Shown here in pieces: positions 32,240-40,715 of a stretch of DNA of 64,000 nt. This stretch comes from CAVVXN01 sp963772585 (GTDB lineage: Bacteria > Planctomycetota > PLA2 > JAEUHO01). Numbering within the stretch: the first letter of the stretch is position 1; the number at the start of each line of letters is the position of its first letter. Below the pieces are notes generated by a model, which saw only the letters and a program-made list of their open reading frames with translations, was not told the origin of the DNA and did not search any database. A program made the translations under genes and the position numbers. The stretch covers positions 1-64,000 of the forward strand of contig CAVYXV010000010.1 of NCBI GenBank assembly GCA_963772585.1, written 5' to 3'.

Positions 32240-33001
32240 TCAGTCCAGCCGGTAGGTGAAGGTCCGCCGCGCGCGTCGCCAGGTGCCGGGGGGGCGGAAC
32301 CGATGGTCCCGGGCGGCGGCGAGCGCCGCGTCGTCGAGGAGATCGTGCCCGCTCGAGGTGACGAGGCGGGCGTCGGCGACGCGCCCTCGGGGATCGATCG
32401 TCATGAGGACGACGACGCTCCCCTCGAGGCCCCTGCGCCGGGCTTCGGCGGGGTAGTACTGCGGCTGCTGGACGATCTCCAGCGGGATGGCCCTTCCCGG
32501 GGGGCGCGGGGGGCGGGCCGGCGCGGCGGCGGCCGCGGGGGGCAAGGGGGGGAAGGGGGGAGCGGCCGGAGCGGGGGCCTTCTCGCGGCGGTCCGCCACG
32601 CGCGTCCGGGCCACGGAAGCCGGCACCTCGATCCGCGGCGCCGGCGTTCTCTCGTCGGCCGGCAGCTCGGGGAGGAGGTCCACCGCGTCCGGCCGCTCCT
32701 CGGGCGCGTCCGGTCGGGGCGCGGGCGGTGGGTCTTCGGCGGGGGGCGGCTCGGGGTCGGCCCGCGGCTCCGGCGGGGGCGACTCCGCGAACGACTCGAC
32801 CCAGGGCGTCACGGTCACCAGCATCCACGGTTCGCCCTGCCCGTCCTGGCCCGGGGCCGGGCCGCGCCACAGCACGAGGAGGACGCCCGCGGCGAGAGCG
32901 TGCAGGACGAGCGAGGCGAGGAGCGGCCCCCGGTGCACCACCGACGCCCACGGGCGGAAGCGGTCGGGGCGTTTCGGGGAGGGATGCATCGGGCGGCTCA
33001 C
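32240..33001 (-). CDS. TonB-like energy-transducing protein
   Basis: This 253-residue protein has an N-terminal membrane anchor (LLASLVLHALAAGVLLVLW), a long Pro/Glu/Ala-rich periplasm-spanning segment (~70-170), and a C-terminal TonB domain with YYPAEARRRGLEGSVVVLMT, DPRGRVADARLVTSSGHDLL and FRPPG. TonB couples proton-motive force (via ExbB/ExbD, not in this window) to outer-membrane transporters. GTG 33001 or ATG 32989 may start it; 4 bp from the upstream gene, hence in one operon with the membrane, GYF_2 and HD genes. Confidence 0.85.
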   Translation of the reverse strand: MSRPMHPSPKRPDRFRPWASVVHRGPLLASLVLHALAAGVLLVLWRGPAPGQDGQGEPWMLVTVTPWVESFAESPPPEPRADPEPPPAEDPPPAPRPDAPEERPDAVDLLPELPADERTPAPRIEVPASVARTRVADRREKAPAPAAPPFPPLPPAAAAAPARPPRPPGRAIPLEIVQQPQYYPAEARRRGLEGSVVVLMTIDPRGRVADARLVTSSGHDLLDDAALAAARDHRFRPPGTWRRARRTFTYRLD

Positions 33002-33005
33002 CGGG

Positions 33006-33908
33006 TCAACGGAGGAGGAGCCGGGTCGGTTTGCCGTTCGCGGGAATCGGGACGGCGATGGCGGTCGTGTCGGCGTCGGCGAGGCCCGCGACCCGTACGG
33101 AGACGTGACCGAGGATCGCGCCGCCGCCCCCGCGGATCTCCACCACCACGTAGCCGCGGAGCAGCGCGTCCAGGGCCACGCGGCGGCGGGGATCCGCCGC
33201 GGCCTCCTCGTACGCGCGGGCCCAGGCCGCCTCGTCCTTCGGCCAGGCGGCCTTGCGGATCAGCGTGATCGAGAGGGTGTGCCCGCCGGCGCCGATCGCC
33301 CGGTCCACCGGCGCGAGGAACGGACCGAAGGCCCCCGCGTTCACCTCCAGGGCGTCGAGGTCCGCGGCGGAGAGCGCGAAACGGGGGGCCGGGCGGCCGT
33401 CGCCCGCGATGCCCTGGAGCACGAGCCCCGCGCCGAGCCCGACGGCGAGGAGTAGCAGCGCGACGGTCACCGCGCGCGCCGAACGCCGGCGCCGCGCCGC
33501 CCGCTCCGGCGGGATGGTCGGCGCCTCCAGCACGCGCTCCGGGGTCTGGACCGTTCCGTCCGGCCGGATGACGTAGACGGTCTGCACCTCGCGACCGGGC
33601 CGGGTCTCCACACTCCTCAGCGTCGAGAAGAAGGCGCAGTCCGACTTGTCGGGGAAGAGCGCGACCAGGCGTTCGAGCAACTCCCGCACGCGCGCCGAGG
33701 GGACGTCGCCCAGCTGCCGCGCCGACGCCGGCTCGGTGCCGGCGAGCAGGCCGAACCGGCCGCCCTCGATCTCGAGGTCGAGCACGAGGCCGTCCCGTTG
33801 CGCCTTCTCCGTCCACGCGCGGAGCAGCTCGGCGAGCCGAGCGTCGGCGGGCATCCGTCCCTCGACGAGACCGTCGAAGGTGATGCGCCCCTCGACGCGC
33901 GCGCTCAC
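33006..33908 (-). CDS. single-pass membrane protein of unknown function
   Basis: This 300-residue protein has a cytosolic N-terminal ~145 residues (ITFDGLVEGRMPADARLAEL, GTEPASARQLGDVPSARVRE, VQTVYVIRPDGTVQTPERV), a basic stretch RRRRSAR, one transmembrane helix (VTVALLLLAVGLGAGLVL, ~160-178) and an extracytosolic C-terminal domain. No family recognised. Start GTG 33908 overlaps the GYF_2 gene stop (GTGA). Its operon partners (HD hydrolase, GYF_2 protein, TonB) suggest an envelope signalling or sensing role, as inference only. Confidence 0.7.
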   Translation of the reverse strand: MSARVEGRITFDGLVEGRMPADARLAELLRAWTEKAQRDGLVLDLEIEGGRFGLLAGTEPASARQLGDVPSARVRELLERLVALFPDKSDCAFFSTLRSVETRPGREVQTVYVIRPDGTVQTPERVLEAPTIPPERAARRRRSARAVTVALLLLAVGLGAGLVLQGIAGDGRPAPRFALSAADLDALEVNAGAFGPFLAPVDRAIGAGGHTLSITLIRKAAWPKDEAAWARAYEEAAADPRRRVALDALLRGYVVVEIRGGGGAILGHVSVRVAGLADADTTAIAVPIPANGKPTRLLLR

Positions 33909-34423
33909 GACGCGACCACGTCCTGGAAGCCGGGCACCGCGCGCGCCGGCAGCCACCCCTCCTGGCCCTCCCGCCAGAGCAGGGTGTCCGGGCCGATCTC
34001 CCCGCTCGCGAGCAGCTCGCGGACGGTCGCCTGGGGCACCGGGCCGATCGAACTGCCGTTCTCCGTGTAGTGCCAGCCCGCCTCGGCGTGGACGGGCCTC
34101 AGGGTGGCGTCGAGGGCCGGGTAGCTGCCGCCGTGGCCGAGCTCGGGCGTGCGCCGCGTGTCGATCTCGAGGACCTGGTCGTGGGTGTCCATGCGGAAGA
34201 GGGCGTACCGCTGGAAGGACTCGTTCTTCAACTGCTCGTGGCGCAGTTGCTCGCGCAGTCGCCGGCGCTCCGTCTGGGCTTGCCGGCGGGAGGCCGCGTG
34301 CCGCCTCACGGAAACGAGGACCGTCACGGCCACCGATGCGGACGCGGTGAGGACGCAGAGCAGGATCGTGACTCCCGGCGTGACGGCGATCGGTTCCATG
34401 CAGCCCGTACAGTATCCGGTCAT
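33905..34423 (-). CDS. membrane-anchored GYF_2 (DUF4339) domain protein
   Basis: This 172-residue protein has an N-terminal transmembrane helix (VTILLCVLTASASVAVTVLV), a coiled-coil-prone segment (RRRLREQLRHEQLKNESFQR), and a C-terminal GYF_2 domain (WHYTENGSSIGPVPQATVRE, LWREGQEGWLPA). GYF_2 domains are thought to bind proline-rich peptides; the TonB-like protein of the same operon has a long Pro-rich linker, a possible partner. ATG 34423 overlaps the HD gene stop. Confidence 0.8.
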   Translation of the reverse strand: MTGYCTGCMEPIAVTPGVTILLCVLTASASVAVTVLVSVRRHAASRRQAQTERRRLREQLRHEQLKNESFQRYALFRMDTHDQVLEIDTRRTPELGHGGSYPALDATLRPVHAEAGWHYTENGSSIGPVPQATVRELLASGEIGPDTLLWREGQEGWLPARAVPGFQDVVAS

Positions 34424-34995
34424 TCCCCCCCGCCCAGCGCCAGGAGGGTGCCGATCGCGCGCACGAGCTCGTCGCGGAGGGGGGCCGGGACGTCGCGGTG
34501 GCCGAAGAGGTCCCTCAGCTCGCCGTAGTACCAGAGCGTGCCGTCCCTCCGGCCCTTGAACCGCTCGAAGGCCGCCGGGCCGAGGGCGTAGAGGTCCGTG
34601 ACGATGCTCCGGGCGTTGTGGAGCTTGTCGGCCGCGGCGACCAGCGCCACCTCCGGCGACGCGTCGCGGAGCGAGGCGAGGTAGCGCTCCTTGCGCTCGC
34701 GCCACGGTTCCTTCGCTTGCGGATCCTCGGAGTCGGAGCACGCGCGCACGATGTCGGCCACACGGCGGCTGACGCGCGCCTCGACGTCTTCGTAGGTGAA
34801 GGCCGTGTCTTCCAGCACGTCGTGGAGGAGGGCGGCCGCGGCCTGCTCCTCGTCCGCGCCGTGCTCGAGAGCGATGCCCGCGACCTGCAACGGGTGGCAC
34901 ACGTACGGTGCGTCCGTCGCCTTGCGCGTCTGGCCCGCATGCGCGTCCACGGCGAAGAGCAGCGCGGTGCGGAAGAGCTGTCCGAGTCGCGTCAC
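34420..34995 (-). CDS. HD-domain phosphohydrolase, RelA/SpoT-hydrolase-like
   Basis: This 191-residue protein corresponds to the hydrolase half of SpoT or to small alarmone hydrolases: AVDAHAGQTRKATDAPYVCH with the metal-binding His, LLHDVLEDTAFTYEDVEARV (HD plus ED), and ADKLHNARSIVTDL. The domain may remove pyrophosphate from (p)ppGpp; there is no synthetase domain. Other nucleotides cannot be excluded. It is the first gene of a four-gene overlapping operon. Confidence 0.85.
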   Translation of the reverse strand: MTRLGQLFRTALLFAVDAHAGQTRKATDAPYVCHPLQVAGIALEHGADEEQAAAALLHDVLEDTAFTYEDVEARVSRRVADIVRACSDSEDPQAKEPWRERKERYLASLRDASPEVALVAAADKLHNARSIVTDLYALGPAAFERFKGRRDGTLWYYGELRDLFGHRDVPAPLRDELVRAIGTLLALGGGE

Positions 34996-35020
34996 GGTCC
35001 GGCCTCCGGTCCCGCCGACC

Positions 35021-35338
35021 CTATGCGCTCGCGCCGGGTCGCGACACCGCGAGGCGCGGGCCGGTCCGACCGCGCCGCAACCGCGAGAAGACCGTGACGA
35101 CGCGATAGCGGCGCACGCCGATCGGCTCCGTCACCACCTGGACCCAGGTCCAGCGCCCGCCCACCGTCGCGGCGACCGCGCCGAGTTGCCGGCCGTCCGG
35201 CAGGGGAAGCCGGACGAAGGGCTGCTCGATCGCCTCCCACACGGCGTGTGGGGGAATCCTGCGCTGCCGGATGCGTCGCGCGGCGTGGTCCGTCAGCGAG
35301 ATGTCCAGACGGCGCCGGGGTCGGACGGGCTTCACCAT
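35021..35338 (-). CDS. small conserved protein, DUF4258-like
   Basis: This 105-residue protein contains the pattern LTDHAARRIRQRRIPPHAVW followed by a beta-rich part (GGRWTWVQVVTEPIGVRRYR, VVTVF), as in DUF4258/RelE-like small proteins found singly or with toxin-antitoxin loci. No antitoxin partner is adjacent, so toxin function is not implied. ATG 35338 is the best start. The very long open frame running on upstream on the same strand is antisense to the K+ transporter gene and not coding. Confidence 0.6.
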   Translation of the reverse strand: MVKPVRPRRRLDISLTDHAARRIRQRRIPPHAVWEAIEQPFVRLPLPDGRQLGAVAATVGGRWTWVQVVTEPIGVRRYRVVTVFSRLRRGRTGPRLAVSRPGASA

Positions 35339-35500
35339 GCCAGCCACGCTTCCCGCGGCTCGCCGACCTCGCTCGGCCGCCGAGCCGACATGACGAGAGG
35401 GTAGGCGGGAGGACGCCGCCCGGGAAGGGTTCGTTGGTCGGGAGGGCGAATCGCCCGTCCCCGCACGGCTCGTAGGCTGGGGCCCGTCGGCGGAGGTCGG

Positions 35501-36085
35501 ATGGTCGTCCAGGGCGGAGGAAGCCGAGCGGTGGGGGTCTTTTGCGGGGCCGGGGCCGGCTCGCGCCCGGCGTACGCCGCCGCGGCGGAGGCGCTCGGAC
35601 GGCTCCTCGCCGACGCCGGCCTGTGCGTCGTCTACGGCGGCGGGCACGTCGGCCTGATGGGTGCGCTCGCCGACGCCGCCCTCGCGGGCGGCGGGGAGGT
35701 CGTCGGGGTGATCCCGCGCGGCCTGGCGGCCCAGGAGCTCGCGCACCGGGGGGTGACGACGTTGCACGTCGTGGACGGCATGCACGAGCGGAAGGCCCTG
35801 ATGGCGACGCTCTCCGACGTCTTCGTCGTGCTGCCGGGCGGCTTTGGAACCCTGGAGGAGGCGTTCGAGGTCCTCACCTGGAACCAGTTGGGCCTTCACG
35901 CGAAGCCCTGCTGCTTCGTGAACACGGGGGGGTTCTTCGACCATCTCCGCATGCACCTCGACCGGGCCGTCGAGGAGGGCTTCCTCCGGGCGTCGCACCG
36001 GGCGATCGCCCGTTTCGTCGGCTCCCCCGCGGACGCCCTCGACTGGGTACGGACGGCCGCGGCGCCCGGATCCGGGCGGTCGTAG
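35501..36085 (+). CDS. LOG-family nucleoside 5'-monophosphate phosphoribohydrolase-like protein
   Basis: This 194-residue Rossmann-type protein has GVFCGAGAGSRPAYAAAAEA, VVYGGGHVGLMGALADAAL, MHERKALM and the LOG signature PGGFGTLEE. The family cleaves cytokinin riboside monophosphates or related AMP in vitro; in bacteria the physiological role is often unknown. The full domain is present. It is 15 bp upstream of ktrB, possibly in the same transcript. Confidence 0.9.
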   Translation: MVVQGGGSRAVGVFCGAGAGSRPAYAAAAEALGRLLADAGLCVVYGGGHVGLMGALADAALAGGGEVVGVIPRGLAAQELAHRGVTTLHVVDGMHERKALMATLSDVFVVLPGGFGTLEEAFEVLTWNQLGLHAKPCCFVNTGGFFDHLRMHLDRAVEEGFLRASHRAIARFVGSPADALDWVRTAAAPGSGRS

Positions 36086-36100
36086 CCGTGCGCGAGTAGG

Positions 36101-38191
36101 ATGCGCGGGGCGCGGGAGGGCGTCGTGCAGGGAACGGAAGCCAGCGACATCCCGCCCCGGGGGCGTGCTCCGCTCGCGGTCCCGGCAGGCGCGTGGTTCC
36201 AGCGCGACGGCGCCGCGTTCGTCCTGGCGTTCCTGCCGGTCGTCCTCGCGGCGTGGGCGTACGGCTACCGCGCGGTCCTCGGGGAGCCGGCCGTGGGCGT
36301 GCCCGTGGCCGTTGCGACGCTCCTCCTGCTCGTGGCGGGCCTCCTCCACCACCGACGCCGGCCGGCGGGCCGGCCGCTGGTCGCGGCGGGGCTGCTCCTG
36401 CTGCTGGGGCTCCTCGTCCCCGCGCTCTCGACCTCGCCGCCCGCCGCCCTCGCCACGGCCGCGGCCACCGCCCTCCTCCTCTTCCAGGCGCTGAAGAAGC
36501 CGGTGGGGGACGCCGGGGTGGCGGTCGGGCCCGAGGAGCGCGCGGCCTCGCGGTCGCGCTCGGCGGGAGCCCTGGCGCTTCTGCTGCTGATCGTCGTCAG
36601 CGTGTTCCACCGCGTCGCGGACCCCTTCGTCGAAGGGGGGACGGCGGCCGCCTGCGGCGCGGCGGCGATGTTCGCGCTCCACTGGGTGCGCCGCGCGCGG
36701 TCGCGGCGCCCGCGGGTGATGCTCGTCGTCTCGGCCTTCGTCCTCGGCGCGCTGCTCCTCCTGGGAAGCGACTGGGCCGCCCCCTCGTGGCTCCTCGCGT
36801 GCCTGCTGTGGACGGTGGCCGCGCTCGCCGCCGCGGCGCCCGCCGGCGTGCTCCCCACGGGCCGCAGCGCGTTCTGGGACCCCATCGTCTTCCACCCCGC
36901 GCGCCTCCTCCTCTCCACCTTCCTCGCCATCGCGATCCTCGGCGGGCTGCTCCTCGCCATGCCCTGGGCGACCACGCGGGCCGCGCCGCTGCAGCCCGTG
37001 GACGCGGCGTTCACGTCGGTCAGCGCCGTCTGCGTGACGGGTCTCATCGTGGTGGACACCCCGAAGGACCTCACCGTCGCGGGGCAGCTCGTCGTGCTTC
37101 TGCTCATCCAGGTGGGCGGCCTGGGCATCATGTCCATCACCACGGTCGTGCTCCACGCGCTGGGACGCCGCCTGAGCCTCCGCCACGAGAGCCTTCTCGT
37201 CGGCATGGGCGCCGAGTCGCGCCATCGCCTGGTGGACGCCCTGCGGCGCGTGGTCGTGTTCGCGTTCACGACGGAGGCGGTTGGCGCCGTCCTGCTCGCG
37301 CTCCTCTTCTCCTCCCGCGGCGAGGCGATCCGTTCCGCCATCTACCGCGGGATCTTCACGTCCGTCTCGGCGTTCTGCAACGCCGGCTTTGCGCTGCAGA
37401 CCGACAGCCTCGTCGGCTATCAGCACTCCCCCCTGGTGCTGCACGTGGTAGCGGCCTTGATCGTCCTGGGAGGGCTCTCGCCCGTGGCCGCGATGTCCAT
37501 CCCGCGCCTCCTCCGCCGCCGGCGGCTCCAACCGGCCGTGAAGATCGTCCTGGTCGTGACGCTGCTTCTGCTCGTGGGCGGCGCGCTGGGCTACGCGATC
37601 TTCGAGTGGCACGACAGTCTCGCGGGGCTCGGCATCCTCGACCACCTGCACAACGCCTGGTTCCAGAGCGTCACGCTGAGGACCGCCGGCTTCAACTCGG
37701 TGGACACGGCCCTCACGCGACCCGAGACCCGCCTGCTGATGATGTGCCTGATGTTCATCGGGGGCAGCCCCGGGGGCACCGCCGGCGGCATCAAGACCAC
37801 GACCTTCGCCGTCCTGGTGCTGGCGGTGTGGACGGCGATCTCGGGGCGCAACCGCGTGCTGGTCGGCGGCCGCGAGATCCGCCACCCGACGCTGGTGAGG
37901 GCCGTCGCCGCGCTCGGGAGCGGCGTCCTCATGTGGCTGTTGACGGTCGTCTTCCTGCTGCTGACGCAGCGCATCCCTGCCGAACACCTGGTGTTCGAGG
38001 CGACGTCGGCGCTCGGCACCGTCGGGTTGAGCACGGGGGCGACGCCGTTCCTCGACGCGACCGGCAAGAGCATCATCATCGCCGCAATGTTCCTGGGGCG
38101 CGTCGGTCCGCTCACGCTCTTCACCCTCCTGGGCGAGACGCGCCGGCAGCGAACCGTCGACTATCCCGAGGCCACGATCCCCATCGCTTGA
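36101..38191 (+). CDS. ktrB: KtrB/TrkH-type potassium channel subunit with N-terminal extension
   Basis: This 696-residue membrane protein is potassium-specific and ion-coupled. The C-terminal ~440 residues show the four MPM repeats with filter-like segments VSAVCVTGL, SVSAFCNAGFAL, VTLRTAGFNS and TSALGTVGLSTG, matching KtrB. About 250 extra N-terminal residues contain several hydrophobic helices (for example VLAFLPVVLAAWAYGY, ALALLLLIVVSVFHRVAD) not found in ordinary KtrB. ATG 36101 is used; GTG 36125 is an alternative. A regulatory RCK subunit gene follows 12 bp later. Confidence 0.93.
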   Translation: MRGAREGVVQGTEASDIPPRGRAPLAVPAGAWFQRDGAAFVLAFLPVVLAAWAYGYRAVLGEPAVGVPVAVATLLLLVAGLLHHRRRPAGRPLVAAGLLLLLGLLVPALSTSPPAALATAAATALLLFQALKKPVGDAGVAVGPEERAASRSRSAGALALLLLIVVSVFHRVADPFVEGGTAAACGAAAMFALHWVRRARSRRPRVMLVVSAFVLGALLLLGSDWAAPSWLLACLLWTVAALAAAAPAGVLPTGRSAFWDPIVFHPARLLLSTFLAIAILGGLLLAMPWATTRAAPLQPVDAAFTSVSAVCVTGLIVVDTPKDLTVAGQLVVLLLIQVGGLGIMSITTVVLHALGRRLSLRHESLLVGMGAESRHRLVDALRRVVVFAFTTEAVGAVLLALLFSSRGEAIRSAIYRGIFTSVSAFCNAGFALQTDSLVGYQHSPLVLHVVAALIVLGGLSPVAAMSIPRLLRRRRLQPAVKIVLVVTLLLLVGGALGYAIFEWHDSLAGLGILDHLHNAWFQSVTLRTAGFNSVDTALTRPETRLLMMCLMFIGGSPGGTAGGIKTTTFAVLVLAVWTAISGRNRVLVGGREIRHPTLVRAVAALGSGVLMWLLTVVFLLLTQRIPAEHLVFEATSALGTVGLSTGATPFLDATGKSIIIAAMFLGRVGPLTLFTLLGETRRQRTVDYPEATIPIA

Positions 38192-38203
38192 GGAAGAACC
38201 GTC

Positions 38204-38866
38204 ATGCGAGAGCAAGCTCTGGTCATCGGATTGGGTCAGTTCGGCATGGCCGTAGCTCGATCGCTGGCCCAGCGCGGCGTGGAGGTCCTCGCGATCGACC
38301 GCCGCCAGGACCTCCTCGACGTCGCGAGCGCCTTCGTCACGGAGGTCATCGCCCTGGACGCCACCGATGAGGTGGCCCTCGCCCAGGCGCGTCCGGGCGA
38401 GCGGGACGTCGCGGTCTGCGCCATCGGTGAGGACGCGAAGGAGGCGTCCATCATCTGCACGGCCATTCTCCGCCAGCAGGGCGCGCCGCGCGTCGTCGCA
38501 CGCGCCGGCGACGCCCTCCACGCGCGGATCCTCCACTTGGTGGGGGCGCACGTCGTCGTGAACCCCGAGCACGAGATGGGGGAGCGGCTCGCCAACCGCA
38601 TCGTCTACGAGCACATCGTCTCGGACATGCCGCTGGGCGACGGCCTCTGGGTGACCGAGTTCAAGGTGCCCGAGTCGTTCGAGGGGAAGTCGCTGCAGGA
38701 TCTCGCGCTGCCGCGGCGCCACGGCGTCATGGTGATCGCCGTCCGGCAGCCCGAGGGGAAGGTCCTCCTTCCCAAGGCCGACCTGGAACTCCGTGCCGGT
38801 GAGAGCCTCGTCGTGGTCGCGCGCGAGGAGGACCTGAGCGCGCTTCTCGAAGGAGTGCGCTCGTGA
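38204..38866 (+). CDS. ktrA: KtrA/TrkA-type RCK regulatory subunit
   Basis: This 220-residue cytosolic protein has one RCK_N Rossmann domain (VIGLGQFGMAVARSLAQRG with GxGxxG, then DRRQDLLD and AIGEDAKEASII) and an RCK_C domain (ESFEGKSLQDLALPRRHGVM, LELRAGESLVVVA). It gates KtrB in response to ATP/ADP/NAD(H) or c-di-AMP, as known for the family. Length fits single-copy KtrA. Its stop overlaps the next gene start as GTGA. Confidence 0.95.
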   Translation: MREQALVIGLGQFGMAVARSLAQRGVEVLAIDRRQDLLDVASAFVTEVIALDATDEVALAQARPGERDVAVCAIGEDAKEASIICTAILRQQGAPRVVARAGDALHARILHLVGAHVVVNPEHEMGERLANRIVYEHIVSDMPLGDGLWVTEFKVPESFEGKSLQDLALPRRHGVMVIAVRQPEGKVLLPKADLELRAGESLVVVAREEDLSALLEGVRS

Positions 38867-39555
38867 GGCTCCAACGAGGATTGCTGCTGGGGGCTTGGAC
38901 GCTCGTCGCGACCAACCTCGTCCTCGCCTTCGCGGCCATCGGCCTGCTCATGCGCATGCCGCCGGCCATCTCGACGATCCTGGACCGCCGTGACGTATCG
39001 CTCGAGGCGTGCGAACAGATGCTCGCGGAGCTCGCCACGCCGGCGAGCTCGCGGTCCCTGGAGGATCGCAGCCGCCGCTTCACCGAAGCGCTCACGCGCG
39101 CGGAGGAGAACGTCACCGAGGAAGAGGAACGGTCGGTCGTGCGCGACATCCACGAGGGGGCCGACGACGCGCTGCTCGGGGACGCCGACGCGGTGCTGCG
39201 CGAGCTCGACGCCGTTCAACGACTCGCGTCGATCAACCGGGCGGCGATGCGGGAGGCGGCCGAGGACGCCGCGGCCCTGGGCAGCGAGGGCGCCTGGGCG
39301 GTGGTGCTGCTCGCCATCGTCTCCTTCACGGTCTCGCTGATCTTCATCCGACGGCTGGTCGATCGGATGCTGGCGCCGCTCGAGGAGTTGCAGGAGACGT
39401 TGAGCGCCGCGCGGGAGGGGGACGTCCATCGCCGCTCCACCGCCGCCACCGCGCCGCCCGACCTCCGCGCGATCATGCAGGACGTGAACGCCCTCCTCGA
39501 TCGCGTGCAGGCGTCGGCGCCGAGGAAGCTCTACGGCGAGGGCCCCACGAGCTGA
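38863..39555 (+). CDS. two-helix membrane sensor-like protein with HAMP-like segment, no output domain
   Basis: This 230-residue protein has a first transmembrane helix (WTLVATNLVLAFAAIGLLM), an acidic helical extracytosolic domain (~35-145), a second helix (WAVVLLAIVSFTVSLIFI), and a HAMP-like stretch (RMLAPLEELQETLSAAREGD). It resembles chemoreceptors or sensor kinases but ends before any kinase or methyl-accepting domain. Coupled by GTGA to ktrA, it may sense osmotic or membrane state for potassium uptake; that is inference. Confidence 0.75.
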   Translation: MRLQRGLLLGAWTLVATNLVLAFAAIGLLMRMPPAISTILDRRDVSLEACEQMLAELATPASSRSLEDRSRRFTEALTRAEENVTEEEERSVVRDIHEGADDALLGDADAVLRELDAVQRLASINRAAMREAAEDAAALGSEGAWAVVLLAIVSFTVSLIFIRRLVDRMLAPLEELQETLSAAREGDVHRRSTAATAPPDLRAIMQDVNALLDRVQASAPRKLYGEGPTS

Positions 39556-39564
39556 CTCCCGCCG

Positions 39565-39885
39565 TCACGAGGCCGCGAACGCGTCCTCCACCGTTTCGAA
39601 GACGGGGAGGAGGGGCTCGGCGTCGGGCGGGTCGAAGACCGCCCGGATCAGGGCGTTGGGCCGCGCGATGACCAGCCGCGCGCCGTGCGCTTCCAGCTTC
39701 TTCGCGGCGCGGATCAGGCTCTGCGGGAACATGGGCCCCATGCCGCGCACGCCGTGCGCGTCCACCACGAGGAGGTCGAGGCCGGCGGCGAGCAGCGCGT
39801 CGACCCGGTCCTCGAAGTCCGAGAGGTGCCGGTTCCCGAACTGGTAGGTGACCTCCAGCACGACGACACGACGGTCGCCGGTCAC
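39565..39885 (-). CDS. STAS-domain protein, anti-anti-sigma-like
   Basis: This 106-residue protein has the layout of SpoIIAA/RsbV-type STAS domains: VVVLEVTYQFGNRHLSDFED, LLAAGLDLLVVDAHGVRGMG, KKLEAHGARLVIARPN and a FETVEDAFAAS end. The usual phosphorylatable Ser is not obvious (DAHGVRGMGP in that position). The GTG at 39885 overlaps the stop of the ECF sigma gene (GTGA), so it is co-translated with a sigma factor, suggesting a partner-switch-like control. Confidence 0.7.
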   Translation of the reverse strand: MTGDRRVVVLEVTYQFGNRHLSDFEDRVDALLAAGLDLLVVDAHGVRGMGPMFPQSLIRAAKKLEAHGARLVIARPNALIRAVFDPPDAEPLLPVFETVEDAFAAS

Positions 39886-40715
39886 GCGCTCGCCTCCGGC
39901 CGCGGACGCGCGAAGAGGGAGGGGGACTTCTGCTCGTCCAGGTGCCGCGAGAGCGCGCGGAAGAGGCGGGCCTTCTCGTCCTCGAGCTCGCGTTCGTCCG
40001 CGACCGTCTCCTTCACGACAGCCCACAGCTCCTCGGCGAGCATCCGGCGCGCGCGGTGCAGGCGGAGCCGCATCCGGGGTTTCTCCAGTCCCAGGCGGAG
40101 TGCGAGGTCGTCCGGGTCGAGATCCGGGTGATCCAGGAGGAGCCGCAGCGCGCGCTCGTTCGGTTCGCTCCGGCTCCTGACCCGCGCGAGCGCGGCGTCG
40201 AGGGCGCAGCGGACCCACGCCTCGTCGAACACCCGGTCCCACGCTCCCCCGGAGGCCCGGGCCGGCGGCTCGGCCCCCCCCGCTGCGAGCGAGGCGAGGC
40301 CGCCAGCCGGGGCGCGCTTCTTCCGCCGTCGGCTCTCGATGTGCTTCAGGGCGTGCCGGCGGAGGCACACGGCGATGAAGGTGCGGAACCGGCCGCTCGC
40401 CGGCTCCCACCGGGCGAGGTAGTCCTTCTCCAGACAGGCGAGGAGGAAGCTCTGGACGACGTCTTCCGCCTCTCCGGGGGACACGACGCCGCCCCCGTGG
40501 GTGGCGAGCACCCGCCGCGCGGAGGCGAGCATCGCGGGACGGAACGTCTCCCACAGGTAGAGCCACGCGTCCTCCCACCCCCGCCGATGCGCGGCGTCGT
40601 CGCCCGGCGCGGGGCGCCGGGCCAGGCGCCGGACCCGGCTCCACTGGGTCCGGCCGCGTCCCGGAGCGAGGGCGTGGCGCGGGTCCGTGATCCCGAGCAG
40701 GGGATGGGGGGGCAT
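39882..40715 (-). CDS. ECF-type RNA polymerase sigma factor
   Basis: This 277-residue protein has sigma region 2 (GEAEDVVQSFLLACLEKDYL, ~85-110, and FRTFIAVCLRRHALKHIESR) and a region-4-like C-terminal helix-turn-helix (DDLALRLGLEKPRMRLRLHR). Extra N-terminal and C-terminal segments make it longer than minimal ECFs. ATG 40715 has GGAGG upstream. It is divergent from a second sigma gene 194 bp away and coupled to a STAS protein, with no classical anti-sigma beside it. Confidence 0.85.
   Translation of the reverse strand: MPPHPLLGITDPRHALAPGRGRTQWSRVRRLARRPAPGDDAAHRRGWEDAWLYLWETFRPAMLASARRVLATHGGGVVSPGEAEDVVQSFLLACLEKDYLARWEPASGRFRTFIAVCLRRHALKHIESRRRKKRAPAGGLASLAAGGAEPPARASGGAWDRVFDEAWVRCALDAALARVRSRSEPNERALRLLLDHPDLDPDDLALRLGLEKPRMRLRLHRARRMLAEELWAVVKETVADERELEDEKARLFRALSRHLDEQKSPSLFARPRPEASA

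Noticed and set aside
35021..35338. Toxin of a toxin-antitoxin pair
   Set aside because: The DUF4258-like pattern is present but there is no adjacent small antitoxin gene.
35339..38722. Very long minus-strand open frame antisense to the potassium transporter
   Set aside because: High-GC codon structure of ktrB keeps the opposite strand open; the translation is Arg/His/Asp/Gln-rich with no motifs. Only the last ~105 codons (35021-35338) look real.
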